A DNA stretch of 64,000 bases from Hirsutella rhossiliensis (Eukaryota > Ascomycota > Sordariomycetes > Hypocreales > Ophiocordycipitaceae): the NCBI RefSeq assembly GCF_020360975.1, contig NW_025408667.1, positions 4,898,001-4,962,000 of the forward strand, given 5' to 3'. The translations under genes and the position numbers were made by a program. Shown here piece after piece: positions 43,501 through 56,221 of this stretch. The first letter of the stretch is position 1. Each line of letters begins with the position of its first letter. Under the pieces are notes generated by a model, which saw only the letters and a list, made by a program, of their open reading frames with translations, had not been told where the DNA came from and searched no databases.

Positions 43501-45825
43501 TAGCTAATTTAAAAGATCTAGATCCTTATAAGGGAATATATATTATAGTACGATTAGTTCGGTAGTAGAGATAGCTAGAGGTACTATACTATATATATTA
43601 TATTCTCCTCGTTATAAGACTAAAGCTTACTAGAAGATAGATTTTTCCTCTTTAGTTAAAGTAGTAAGTAATTTATAACTTATAAGTAAGGTATATATAA
43701 TTCCCTACTAATACCCTACTAATATATTAGTACTATATACCTAAATATTGATTAGCCTATACCTCTTAGTAGCGCTCTTATAATCCCCTTATCTTAATAG
43801 TCTTAAGAAGAGGTCTTAGATAAGGAAATAGAAGAAGAACCTAACGTTAAAGTAGTTAAGGATAATACTAACTTTAAAGAAAAAGAGGAAGCTACTAGAT
43901 TAAATAATATAAATAAAGAAGGAGACTATAAGAAAGCGGTAGAGCTAGAATACGCCTACCTCCCTATGCCTCCTCTTATATAATAAGAAGATCTAAAAGT
44001 AGCTTTTTCTATTAGTCTTCCTATCTTAACCCCTAAGGGGGTAGGAAAGGCACCTCTTTTAAAGGATTACCTAGCTGCCTTTTTATCCTTACTTTAAGAA
44101 GTAAAGGAAGGTATAGGGCCCGATACGGTTACTAAAAAAGATTAACTACTCCCTTATTTTGATCGTTTTTCTAACTTCTATCTAACGCTTATAAAAGATA
44201 GTTCCTACGGAGTATTTATAGTAGGCTAGGTTTTTAAGCCTCTATTAGTAAGAAAGGTATATAAAAGAGTCCTCCTAGACCTACTAGTAAACTAAAAGTA
44301 GCTAGAAAAACACTCCTTTAAAAACTAGTTTTTCTAGGCCTAGAAAGACTACCTAGCCTTATATAAATAGATAAGGTCTTTTAAAGAGGTCCTTAAGAAT
44401 AAAGTAAGAGGAAAATAGGTCCTTAGCTATAAGTAGGTCTTTATCTATAAGACTAATAAATATAGCTTCCTTTAAAAGTATAAAGCCTAGCTAGTTATTT
44501 ATTAGAATTAATAGGAAAAAGGGGATCTACCTATTAAGGCAACTACCTTAGTAGAGATATCTTTTTAGACCCTTATAGCTATAGTAGTAGAATTTAACCT
44601 CGAACTTAATTAAATAGATACTATTAATACCTTTATTAACTACCCCTTAATAGAAAAAGAAGTTATTTATATACGCCTTCTACTTAGTTTCTAATAACTA
44701 AGAAAGATTCTATAGCTTAGGAAAGCTCTATATAGATTATAAAGATTACGTATTTTTTAGTAATAGTATTTAATAGGTTCTCTTAAAGCCCTAAGCTTTA
44801 AGAAAGTACCTTAGTAACTATATATAATATAAAAGGGTAAAATTATAGTCTTTTTCTACGTCGATAATATTTTCTAGGCCTACCTAAAAGAGGAAGAAGT
44901 AACTACTAAGGAGGCTATAAAAGGCCTATAATAAAGATATAAGATAACTAAGCTAGGGGAGCTAAAGTAGTTTCTAAGGATATAAATCCTTTAAAATAGG
45001 TCCTAATAGACTATTTAACTTACTTAGGACGCCTATATTAAAAAGGTCGCTTATAAATTCCTCCTTAATTCCCTTAATAAGAAGCTTCCTTCTACGCTTA
45101 TATTAAATAAAGAGCTTTTACTTAATCCGTCCTTTTAAGCTAAGGAGTAAAAGAAACACTAATATTAATAGAAGGTAAGCTCCTTACTCTTTTTAGCTAT
45201 TTTTACTAAACTAAATATCTCTTTTACGGTCTCTTAGCTAGCTAAGTATAACTAGAATCCTAGCCCTAGGCACTAAGAAGTAATAAACTAAGCTATCCTT
45301 TATCTTTATTTAACGAGATTATATAGTCTATGTCTAGGAAGGTATAGAAGGAAAATAGCTACTAAAATCTTCCTTTATTTAAGCGATTTATCCTTTATAG
45401 ATAATTCCTTAAATAGAAAGAGCTTATAGGGGTATATAATATCCTTTTTTAAAGGAACTATTACTTAAAGAGCTTTAAAGTAAGCTACTATTATAACTTT
45501 AAGTATAGAGGTAGAGCTACTAGCTCTTTTAAAAGCGTTAAAAGAAGCGATTTTCCTTACCTAGCTACTTATATCTTTATAACTATAAATTCCGTCCCTA
45601 TTAGTAATAGAATATAATACTATATAGACTATATAGATTCTTATAAAGGAAAATAGTAAGCTATTAACCTAGCTATAGTATATTAATATCTATTAGTATT
45701 AGCTATACTAAGAGGTTTAAAGGGGACTTATTTTTATTTAATAGGTTTTAATAGTAATAATAAAAGCTAACGGTCTTATAAAGCCCTTATTAAAGTAGAA
45801 GCTAGCTATCTTTTTATAGTAAATT
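40580..45825 (+). pseudogene. Copia-B copy 2 gag-pol, RIP-inactivated (main part)
   Basis: Colinear with copy 1. It includes the Ala/Pro-rich low-complexity region near 41,490-41,640 and RT with Y-V-D-N at 44,857-44,868 (second Asp codon changed by RIP). The RT end is read as SLLFLAIFTKLNISFTV near 45,185. RNase H lies at 45,360-45,560 (ATIITLSIEVELLALLKALK, the Copia TSSTEAELLAL block). Many TAA/TAG codons. The remaining RNase H tail continues at 54,220. Confidence 0.8.
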
Positions 45826-46179
45826 ATCTTAAGGTATATAAGTAAAAGCGGAATTTTAGGAAATTAAGGAATTATATAAGACTATATAATAAAGGGGAAG
45901 AAGGAGTATAAGGTAGGATTTTCAACGGAATTTATTAGTAGTATATTAGTATATAGAAGAGGTATTAAAGTTAATAATTCTCTCTCTATCTACTAGCGGA
46001 CATACTATCTTATATAGATAATTATAGCTAAACGGAAGAACCTTTTAGGACTAGATTTAGGCTGCCGTATAGCCCTAAGACTAGGGAATTACGTAATACC
46101 TCGAGTAAATCTAGAAGTATCTTAGTTCCTTTAATATTTATATTTAAAGGAGGTTAGTCGTGCCGGTATTCTTAAGAGG

Positions 46180-46436
46180 TATAAGGGAATACGTATTATA
46201 GTACGATTAGTTAGGTAGTAGAGATAGCTAGAGGTACTACGCTATATATATTATATTCTCCTCGTTATAAGACTAAAGCTTATAAGAAGAGGGATTTTTC
46301 CTCTTTATTTAGAGTAGTAAGTAGTCTATAATATATAAGCGGGGTAGGCACGATTCCCTACTAATACCCTACTAATATATTAGTACTATATACCTAAGTG
46401 CTTTATTAGCCTATACCTCTTAGTAGCGCTCTTATA
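46180..46436 (-). repeat. 3' LTR of chromovirus copy 2
   Basis: 257 bp; plus-strand starts tataagggaatac and ends gctcttata. Differs from the partner LTR mostly by C/T and G/A changes. Confidence 0.9.
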
Positions 46437-46817
46437 ATTATCTCCCCTCCTATATAAACGTCTTAGCTATATCTTTAATATATATTACTTTTACTACGCT
46501 ATATATATTTAGTTAAGAAGAGAGGTAGTTTCGGTTATATATCGCGTATATATACCTATATAAGTATACGTTAGTCTACGCTCTATAACGTTAATAGTTA
46601 TTATACTAGCGGTTGCCGCTAAGTAATTATTATAGTATTACTTATATATCGGCCGTATAACTATAATATAAAGAGCGTGCGTATATATCTCTTACTTCTT
46701 TTATTTTCTTTTCTTCTTTAACTCTTCCGCTTACGATTACTATAAAGTTTTATACCTTTTTTTATTAATCCCTTATACCCTTTTTTATTATTTTTTATTA
46801 ACGATTTATTAATAATA

Positions 46818-48388
46818 ATACCTTCTATACTAAAGAAGATAAAGAACTATAACGCCGATTTCCTACGCTATATATAGGAGTAGGTAGCGGCGGGTTTACC
46901 CTTAAAGCGTAAGCGATCGGCTTAGAAGTCTTATAGTAACGCTAGTTCCCCCTTAGCGAAGAAAGCTAAGAAAGGTATAGGGGAATCTTAGTCCTAAGAG
47001 ACTTTTAGTCTAGGACTTAACGTTAGCGAGGGTCGTGCCCCTATTACTCTACTAAATACCTTAACTCTAACTACTAATAAGCCTACCTCTATAGGCCTAG
47101 AAACTTATAAGTCTATTACCCCCGTTAGTAATATTAATACTAGCGAGGAGATCGTGCCTAGGCGCTCTTAAGTAAGTGCCGATAACCTAGCTACTCCGCC
47201 TCGATAGGGCGGCTCTAGCTAATAGGAGGTCGTCGCCTAGGCCGCTCCTTAGAATAAGTAGGCCGATATTAACGACGAGGCTTAGCTAAATAAGGGCTAA
47301 AACGATCTTAATACCTAGCTAAACGAGGGCTAAGATAACGATAACGGTAATAATAAAGACGGCCGCGATCTAACTCCTCCTACCGATAAACCTAAGAATA
47401 GCGGTACTAGAGATAAGGGCACCTAAGCGGCGGTATAAGGCGGTCGCGCTCCTACGAAGAAGCGTACCTAATCTAAGGCTAAAGCCCGCCTAGTTAGGGC
47501 CTATAAGGTTATCCCTTATAAGCTTTAGTATATATATTATTTTAGGATAGTCGTTAAGGAGTATAGTATAACTAAGCCTAAACCTATTAAGGTACTCTTA
47601 ATTAGCTATATTTTCTTAAGGGTTTCCTTAACGTGCTATAAGTAGTACTATAGACGTGCTATAACCTATAACTAGGTAAGTTTCCCCTTAACTTTAAATA
47701 TTACGATTAATAAGCTAATCTTTCTTAAGGCCGCTACTCTTATATCTAGTAACCGGGCCGATATAGTCGCTATCGTTAAGTACCTATATAAGCTTAATAA
47801 GCTAAAAACTAGTAATAAGGATACTAAGGACGATAGCTTAGATATAGGCGTGCTTGTTTTTAAGGAGGCTAATTAGCGCTATCTTACTATTATAGTATAG
47901 TATTTAGCTAAGGCTTTCGACGCCGCTAAGATAGCCTATCGTAAGTCCTTTAAGACTATAAGTATATAGAAGTCTACTATTATAAGTTTTATCTAACCCT
48001 TTTATTAGCGACCGCTTAACGATATACTAGGTCGAGCGTACTAACTACTATACGCTAATTAATAAGCGCCGCGAGCTTATTATTCGCCTTAACCCTACGC
48101 CCTTATTCGATATCGCCTATATAAGCCTAGAGTACTAGGCCTAGGAATCCTAGTTAAAACTCTGCCTTATCGACGGCGATATAGGCTATACTTTATAGTA
48201 ATACGCCTTACTATTTACTAAGGCCGAGGTAAGTACTATACTAATAAAGATAGGTCTTAATATAGAGGATAAGGAAGGAGCGGAGGATAGGGTAGTTTTA
48301 GTATTTCTAGAGGTATTTAGTATAGTAAAAGGGGCGCCTTAATTAGTTCCCGCTACGCTAGTAAAGAAAAAGGGTAGTTAGAAGTAAT
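46818..48388 (+). pseudogene. Antisense accessory ORF of chromovirus copy 2 (RIPped)
   Basis: The plus strand, opposite to pol, holds a long frame that is clear apart from RIP-type TAG/TAA codons. It begins at an ATA (probably RIPped ATG) followed by PSILKKIKNYNADFLRYI. It has Lys/Arg-rich, NLS-like patches (LPLKRKRSA; SPLAKKAKKG), a low-complexity Asn/Asp/Gly part, then a more ordered C-terminal part (IVAIVKYLYKLNKLK; AKAFDAAKIAYRKSF). A frame change near 48,030 is shared with copy 1 and continues as RRELIIRLNPTPLFDIAY; an intron or an old indel could explain it. Product unknown, about 500 codons. Confidence 0.6.
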
Positions 48389-51300
48389 AGATAGGTTTTA
48401 TCTTTCTTTTATTTAGCTATAACTATCCTTCTCTCTTTTATTATTAGGGCCTTAATAGAGTTATAGTTTAGTTTTATTTTCCTTAATAATATTTAATAGG
48501 TAGTATAGATAGTTTTTCCTTATTCTCTTATTTTACTATTTTATATATAGTTATAGGACGTTTAGGCGTGCTAATACGTTAATAAGTCGGTAGTAATTTA
48601 GTAGGGATTCGTTACTAATTCGGTAGCGTCTCCCTACGCTAGTAGGTTTCCTTACCTTACTTAGTCTTATGCCTTTTTTTCCTAGTTAAGTAAGTAGTAT
48701 ATTCTTTAATAAGGTCTTAGCTATTCGCTATATCTTTAGTATCGACCTATTAGTTATACTTAGCTAGCTATCCTTTCTATTTAATAAGGAAAAAGGTATT
48801 GCCCTTAGATCTCTTTTAGTCTTTAATCTCTTAGACTTCCTATTCGCCTTCGTTATCCTTTAAGTCTTATATTAATAGGGTTTCGCTATCTTTATAAGTG
48901 CCTTTACGCTCTTTCTAAGGCTTTAAGAGACTAATATAGAAAACGTTATACAGGTATAAGTACTTCTTAGGGAGTATAAAACGATATACTTACTTTCTAA
49001 TAGCTTATAGGACCTAAAATAGTCTAATATACTTAAGTAAGAGTTTTCTTTTTTCGTCCTTAAGGCATAAGTTCTTTATCGATAATACTATAAGGTCTCT
49101 TACTTTTAGTATAAGCGGTTCGTGCCTTAAATCGTAGTATTTCGCTTACGATTTAATAGCCTTTCCCTAGTATTCCTTAAGCCTCTTTTATAGCTCCTAT
49201 AGCCTAGTAACTCTTACTCTTACTTTAGGTACCCCCCTTTAAATAATATCGTCCTTAGTATTAATATAGAAGTTTAGTTAATAACCTATTAACGCTTCGT
49301 TAAGTAATAACCTAGTTATCGCGTTCTTTATATTATTATATATAAATTAAGTAATACGTAGGAGTAATACCTAGTTAGTTTATTCTAAGTTAGTAAAGTA
49401 TCTTAAGTAGTACTATATAGCTTAGTTTATTTATTCCGTTTACCCGTTAGTTTATAGGTAAAATACTATCGATAGCCTATATTTTACTTATAAGATAAAA
49501 TAGAGATCTAACTAAAACTTACTTATAAATAGGGACCCTTTATCTAAGATAATGCCTTTCGGAGGTCTATATACTAATTTAACTTAGTAATAGAATAATT
49601 CTACTAGCTCTAAGGCTATTATTATCTTAAAGATAGGAAAGAAGAGGTAATACTTAGTATATCGGTCTATAATTACTAAGATCGTATTAACGTCTTATCT
49701 ATTATACTATACTTTAGGTAGACCTATAGTAAAGTCTATTAATAATTCTTCCTATAGTTATATAGGATATAGTAACGATTATATAGTACTATAGGGGCGA
49801 TGCCTCTTAGATACTATACCTTAATATACTAAGTATAACTAGATATATTTATTTACGTCTTTTATTATTCTATCCTAGTAGAAGTTCCTTACTAATAGTT
49901 CGCTAGTATATAAGGAGCTAAAGTATCCTACTAACGGATTATTATAGAAGAGCTATATTAGCTCTTACCGTAAGGCTACTTTTAAAGGTACTATAATATA
50001 ACCCTTTTATAGTAGTAGTCTATCTAAGCGCACTAACTAGAAACCCTTCCCTTTTAAGAAGTCTTCGGTCTCCTTTAGCCTACTAATTACTACGTTAACT
50101 AACTAAGTACGTTTTAGTAACTCTAATAATAGTTCTAGAACTTCTACTATATAAACCTTTATATAGTAGGCCGCTTCTTTAGCGGTCTTCCTTAAGAGTA
50201 ACTATTTATAACTAGCTCTCTCTTTAGCCTAATCGGCTAATCGTTTAAGTCTCGCGCTTAAATTATTATAGTTTCGCTATAGATAAGCTTATATATTTTC
50301 CTTATATAAAGGCACTTTACTATACTTATATTAACTCGAGGTTAAGTATCTCTTTACCTATAAAAACGCCTTATTATTTCTCTATATAGATATAGTATTA
50401 ATAGTAGCTAGCTTTACTTATAGCTCCGGTAATAGTTTTATAGACGGGGGCTTCTCGCCCTTATATCTAAGTATTCTCGATAGCGCGTCCGCTAGGTTTA
50501 ATTTACCTATATAATACTTAATTATAAAGTTAAATAGTACTAAATATATATATTATCTTACTTACCTCCTATTTAAGGAGGTCTAGTATATAAACGTTTA
50601 AAGGTTATAGTAGTCTAATAATACCTTTACTTTATACGCTGCCCCTTTAATATAATATCGCTAGTATTTAAATAACTTAACGATAGAGAATAGTTCTTAG
50701 TTTAAAATACTATAATTAAGTTCGGCTCTAGTAAACTTCCTTAACTAAAATATAATCGGATAGTAACGTCCTTTATTATTAAGTTAAGAGATAATCCCTA
50801 CTATCGCGAATTACGATATATTTATTTCGATATAAATATATCTTTCTAGATTATAATATCGGAGAAGTAGGGCTTTTTAAAAAGCATCCTTAAGAGCCTA
50901 AAACGCTACCTTTTTAGTAAGGTTTAGCTCTATACTCCCTAGCTTCTTCCTATTCTTACTCCCCTTTAATAATATAGTTAGGGGCGCTATAACTCTTAAG
51001 TACCTATATATAAATCGTCGGTAAAAATTATAGAACCTAAGGAAAACCTAAATATTATAGTAGGTTATAGGTTTAGGCTATTAGGCTATTGCCTTTACCC
51101 GTTAAAGGTCTATTAATACCCTATCGATAGATAATATAAACCTAAGGAACTTAACTAACTATTAATAGAAGATATACTTTAATAGTTTTATATAGAGCTC
51201 TATAGCCCTTAGCCTTTCTATTACTTATCCTAAGTATTTAGTATATTCTTCTCTTATTTTAAAGTATATAAAGATATTATTAAGGTAGACTACGTAGATT

Positions 51301-53731
51301 ATATCTATAAGCCCCTTAAGCGCTTAATAGATATAGCTTTAAAACATAGCTAGTACGTTAGTAAGTCTAAAGGGTATTACTAGGTATTCGAAATATCTAT
51401 AATACGTTCGGAAAGCGGTCTTTTATTTATCTCCTTCCTAAATTCGAATATATTAATATATATTCTATATATTAATCTTAGAAAAATACTTAGCTCCTTA
51501 ATAGCGGTTAATAATCTCTAAAATAAGGGGTAAAGGGTACCGATTCTTTTATATAACTTAGTTAAGTCCTTAGTAGTCTATATATAGCTATAAGGTGCTA
51601 TCCTTTTTTAGAATAAAAAGGATAAGCGCTCTAGCTAGGCTCTTTAACTCCTAGATTATTTTCCTTTTTATTGCGTCTTAGATTTAGTCGCGTAATACTT
51701 AGAGTTCCCTTTATAATAGAGGGTAAATCGGTCTATAAGGAGGTTCTATATTAAGGATTAAATTAATTAAGTAATCCGTTCCTTTTCTAGCTAGGAATAA
51801 ATCGGATTTATTAGCTAAGAAGGTATCTTTAAACTAGTAAAGAGTTAGTAGGATTTTAGCCTATTCTTCCTATAAAATCCCTTTATCCTTATCTTTATCT
51901 AGTAATAAGATTAGCTTAGGATTAAGCGCTATTATATATACCCTTACCTTATTTTTATATTCTTAAAGGAATCTATAGGGATTTTATAGGGTTTTACTAC
52001 CTAGTTAATACTTAAACTACTACTATCGTTTCTATAAGATAATATAAATACGTTTATCCTTTAAGGTAGTAACTAATAAAAGGATTAGTACCTAATCGTT
52101 TAGCGTTAACTTATTAGTACTAATATAAAAATAAGTAATTATCTTTTCGGTGCCCTTTATATCTATTATTTAGAGCGGCACTAACTATACTCTATACTCC
52201 CTTACCTTACTATTATTAAGCCCTAATAACTTAGGGTATAATAGCGCTACTTATAATAATCCCTACTATTAAGTAAAGTATATATTTATAAGGTTAACGG
52301 TACCGTAAGTATCTAGGTATATAGGGACTTTAGTAGGGTTTCGCCTTAATATTATTATAGGAGTTTTAAGTAACTATCCTATAGGTATTAAGTTTATTAA
52401 GGGAGAGGCGTTTACCTTAATATCTTACCTTTTCCTTATTTTATAGTATTAAGTCTAAGAGTCTTTACTAGGGTTTCTACCTTTAAAGAATTAGTATATT
52501 CTATAAATAGGAATCCCGGCTTATTATATTAGAAATATATAATTCCCGATTAAGTAAAAGATCCTCTTCCTTAATAACGTCCTTTAGTTTAGCCCTTAGT
52601 AGGTATATCGCTAGCTTACTAGTTATTAGTCGAATCGGTAGTATTTCCTTAACGATTTAGCCTAGCTTATCGACCTCTTTAATTCCTTCCCTTATATATA
52701 CCGCCTTAAGGTATAGCACTACTTTTATTCCTAGTTCCTTTAGGGGTAAAAGTAGTATTAATACGTTGCCTCTTATTAGTAGTAGTATCTTAATATCGTT
52801 AGGCGACTTATATAAGCTCTTCCCGTTAGTAGGTATAAATAGGTATTAAATAGAGGTTAATTTAGTCTCGAAGTTATAGCTCTAGCTTAGCGAAAAACGT
52901 AAGAGTACGCGCCTTTTCCGATAGGCGTTTAAAATACCTCTCTAAGGAGTTAAGGTATAAGCTAAACTTTAAGGGGAACTAGCCTTCTCGTTAGCGAGCC
53001 TCCTTTAATTATATTGCTAATAGTATCTCCCTATTTATAGTATCCTTAATTAGGATAAGTATCTATTCCTTAAAGTATACTTAATCCATGCTATATTTAG
53101 TTCGGTTAATTAGCGTCTATTCTTTAAGGTATCGGCGCTATCTCGCTTTATAGTCGCTATATATATAATCTACTACGTAAAGGATCTTTATTTCGTCGCA
53201 ACGAAAGCGTCTAGGCGCTGCCCTAAAGGCGTCCTTTAGATCGTAAGTCTAGTCTAGACGTTTCTATGTATTAATAAGTTAGGATAATTAAGCGATATTT
53301 TTAATCTTAACCTCGCTACCGCGACTACCGTCTAATTTAGGGGAGTAGGACCGTCGACGCTTTCTTAAACGGATAGTAATAGCGCCGGCACGTTTAATAA
53401 TTTCCTCCTCTAATTATATAACGCGGTCTTATAGGCGTTTTATCTCCTCTAGCTCTTTAATACGCGCTTATAGGGCTATAAGCTTTTCTTTATAAGTCGA
53501 TAGTCTTACGCTTATAGGTAGCGATATCTTTAATATAGTTAGAATATCGTCTATAATAAGGGTCTATTCTAAGGATATATCTTTTAGTTCTTCGTCTCCT
53601 AAGTAGATACCTAATATATATAATAAAGAGGCCTCGACTAGTTAACTACTATATCGCGCTATAGGAGCGTTATATAGTCTTCTCTAAGTAGCTATCTTTA
53701 CTAGGTAACTAAAAAGGGAAGCTTTAGAAAT
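48389..53731 (-). pseudogene. gag-pol of chromovirus copy 2, RIP-inactivated
   Basis: Minus strand: chromodomain near 48,700-48,850, integrase around 49,650-49,760, RT catalytic box at 51,276-51,287 reading Y-L-N-N (both Asp codons changed), gag toward 53,700. Domain order and spacing equal copy 1. Confidence 0.8.
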
Positions 53732-53988
53732 TATAAGGGAATACGTATTACGGTACGATTAGTTAGGTAGTAGAGATAGCTAGAGGTACTACGCTATATA
53801 TATTATATTCTCCTCGTTATAAGACTAAAGCTTACGGGAAGAGGGATTTTTCCTCTTTATTTAGAGTAGCGAGTAGTCTATAATATACGAGCGGGGTAGG
53901 CACGATTCCCTACCGATACCCTACCGATATATTAGTGCTACGTACCCGAGTGCTTTATTAGCCCGTACCTCCTAGTAGCGCTCTTATA
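53732..53988 (-). repeat. 5' LTR of chromovirus copy 2
   Basis: 257 bp; retains more GC (cgatattagtgctacgtacccgag region) than the other copies. The internal leader begins at 53,731 going left, with the same sequence as copy 1 at 73. Confidence 0.9.
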
Positions 53989-54219
53989 AGAGGTCTTAGC
54001 TAGTATTCTAAGCTAGCTCTGTTCCTTCGATTCCCGATTATACGATAACCGGCAACCCGTTTAATATATAATAACATATAAAATAACGAGCGATTCTTGC
54101 TCTATAGGATAAGATTTTGTCTATAATTAATATACTACTTATTAGCTTATATAATCGGGAGAGTATATTATAGCTGCTTTATTTATAGTAGGAACACCGT
54201 TCCTTATTCCTTATAAATT

Positions 54220-54583
54220 AAGCTAGAAAACGTTCGAGAGAAACTATCCTTAAAAGCCCGCCTTAAGAGTCTATAAGAGGAGCTAATAGTATATATAAGG
54301 AAGGAGACGTCTATAGCTAAAGAGAAGAACTAGGACTTATCTTAAAGGAGGGCCCTTAGCTTAATTAAGACTTATTTGTTTTAAAAAAGGAAGACCCCCT
54401 TTCTTATAAGACTTAATTCCTCCTTAGGCCCCTTTTCCTAAAGTAGGTCTAAAAGAGCCTAGGGCTAAAACCCGGATTTCTAAAGTAAGGGATAAGTATA
54501 AACTAAGACCTCCTTTATACGCTTACCGGCCTAATTATTTAGCTTTACCTTTTTTATAAGGGCAGGCTATAGCTAAGGGGGTA
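54220..54583 (+). pseudogene. Copia-B copy 2, RNase H tail and polypurine region
   Basis: Continuation of the Copia-B interior after the R insertion, ending gctaagggggta just before the 3' LTR. Colinear with 20,770-21,038 and 37,590-38,166. Confidence 0.75.
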
Positions 54584-55060
54584 TATTACGAAGCGTAGCT
54601 TAATTTTATAGTTCTTAGAGATATCCCTTAGTAAGAGGGACCTAGGAAGCTAAAAACCCGGTTTAAAAGAAAGAGCTAAAAGGGGGTATAAAGAGGAGGG
54701 TAGGGGTAAGAGGGGAAGTAAATATAGCGATAGCTTCTTATAAAGGTAGCGAGTAATAAGATAGATATACTAATAACGGCTAGAAAGGAGGGGAAAAACT
54801 AGTAAAAATCTTAGTAGCTAAGAGGATATTAGTAGCTTCTTTAAGTAGGATCTTCTTTATTAATTAAGATACTAGATAAGTATAAAGAGGGGTGTTAGAT
54901 AGACGATAGAAGGAAAATTAAGGTAATATAATAATTACTCCCTTACTATAATTACTGCCCTTATAAGAATTAAATATCTCTACCTTACTTATCTAACGCC
55001 TTACTTTTACTTTTACCTTTATATATTTTATATATACTTCTTATATCTCTCTTTATAAGA
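54584..55060 (+). repeat. 3' LTR of Copia-B copy 2 (477 bp)
   Basis: Starts tattacgaagcg and ends ctttataaga; same length as its 5' partner. Confidence 0.88.
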
Positions 55061-55794
55061 ATTATATCCCCTAAGTTTAATCTCTTCTTAGACTATATAG
55101 CCTTATTTAAAAAGAGCTTTAAATATATTAAGAGCTAGTATATACTTAGTATAATAATATAGGGCCGAATAATTATTTATTTAAAGCTTAGGAGAATAGA
55201 AGAAAACTCTATCTTAATCGCGCTAACTATTTATCTTCCTTAGTCTTTAGCTCGACCTATATTTAGGTGCTATTTAGCCTAAGTTTAGGTTAAGCTTTAC
55301 CTATATATAGGTCTACTATAGGTTAACTTTAGCGCGGTTACTATTATATAACCTTAGCCCTTTATAAGCATTACCTATAATAATAATAAAGCTAAAAATA
55401 ATTAAATACTTAAAGAGGTACTACTATACTTATTAAGTATAAAGAAGCTTATAATAGCTATAGATAAGCTTAACTTTATCTTAAATAATAAAAAGTATAA
55501 GAATAAAAAGTTAGTAAGAAAAGAGGTTAAGAAGATCTTATCTTTAAATAAAAAATAATAATATAATTAATTAGTACTAGACTTTTAGTTCTTTAATCTC
55601 TATAAATTTACTTAACTAAAAGTAACTTTAAATAGTAATCTACTAAGTTATTTTAGGCTAGTCTAGGTACCTAGCTTTACTTAAAGTATATACTAATAAC
55701 CTATAAGTAATTATAGCCTTTTATCTTAAAATCTATTTCTACCTATAGACTAGACTAAAAGAATTAGGCGGCCTATAGGTAGCTACGGGCGCCT
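55061..55794. other. Unassigned RIPped DNA at the repeat/gene boundary
   Basis: AT-rich and CpA-poor like the retroelements, but I could not match it to any family in the window. It carries short repeats of tttaggt near 55,260-55,330. Composition switches to normal within about 30 bp near 55,790. Confidence 0.4.
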
Positions 55795-55820
55795 ACTTTT
55801 AAAGTCTACTCCCGAGACGG

Positions 55821-56221
55821 TTAGACAGCTGCCGGGGTACCGGCAGCTATACTGTCTTCTAAGAACGGCCGCATAGCTGCCCAGACATAGCCTAGGCTTT
55901 CCGGCTCGAAGTGCTGTATAAGCTGAGCTTACGCTCTGCGCAGTAGATGCTGCATGGGGCCCGGACCACTGACGAGCGCGGCGATGCATTCGTTGGAAGC
56001 GGCATTGCTGGTAGGTTTGAAACTCTTCAAAGGGGAAGATAGTCAATAGATCGACTGCAAACGGCGCGGTGCGCAATCAGCTATCGTCGTCCCCATTTGC
56101 TGACGCCGCTTTTATAACCTTTCGACTGGAGGAGGCTCGCAAGGGTTTTCTGGCCCTGCGACGCTCTGGCAAGTGTCGACTGGTCCGTGATGGATTCAAA
56201 GTAGGTCTTCTGCGACGACAT
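55821..56221 (-). pseudogene. Unrecognised protein-gene remnant
   Basis: Two coding-like minus-strand stretches in different frames. The first is 56,221-56,081, starting MSSQKTYFESITDQSTLARA and ending at a stop. The second is 56,034-55,821, containing SNAASNECIAALVSGPGP and, after an in-frame TAA (CAA changed by RIP would explain it), QLIQHFEPESLGYVWAAM and a stop. No splice pair joins them convincingly. Balanced amino-acid composition in these frames suggests a real, decayed gene. Family not recognised. It lies beside the RIPped block, so RIP leakage is plausible. Confidence 0.35.

Larger units (their letters stand above)
46180..53988 (-). mobile_element. Ty3/Gypsy chromovirus, copy 2, full length (7,809 bp)
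   Basis: Two 257-bp LTRs, perfect AGAGG duplication (46,175-46,179; 53,989-53,993), and an empty site at about 31,333-31,345 (attcttaagaggtcttag) in R copy iii. pol runs on the minus strand. Colinear with copy 1. It is the youngest RIPped insertion in this nest. Confidence 0.94.
45826..54213 (+). repeat. Family R repeat, copy iv, split by the chromovirus; TAAATT duplication
   Basis: Left part is 45,826-46,179 and right part 53,989-54,213. TAAATT is duplicated at 45,820-45,825 and 54,214-54,219; the empty site is recognisable at about 20,750 (tagtatattaagc). The right end carries a small extra repeat of ttcctta. Confidence 0.8.
40103..55060 (+). mobile_element. Copia-B copy 2, interrupted by nested R and chromovirus
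   Basis: Plus-strand Copia element with LTRs of 477 bp at 40,103-40,579 and 54,584-55,060. The interior (40,580-45,825 and 54,220-54,583) is colinear with copy 1. The gap is an R repeat with its own duplication, and inside R is the chromovirus with another. Insertion order is therefore Copia-B, then R, then Gypsy. Confidence 0.85.
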
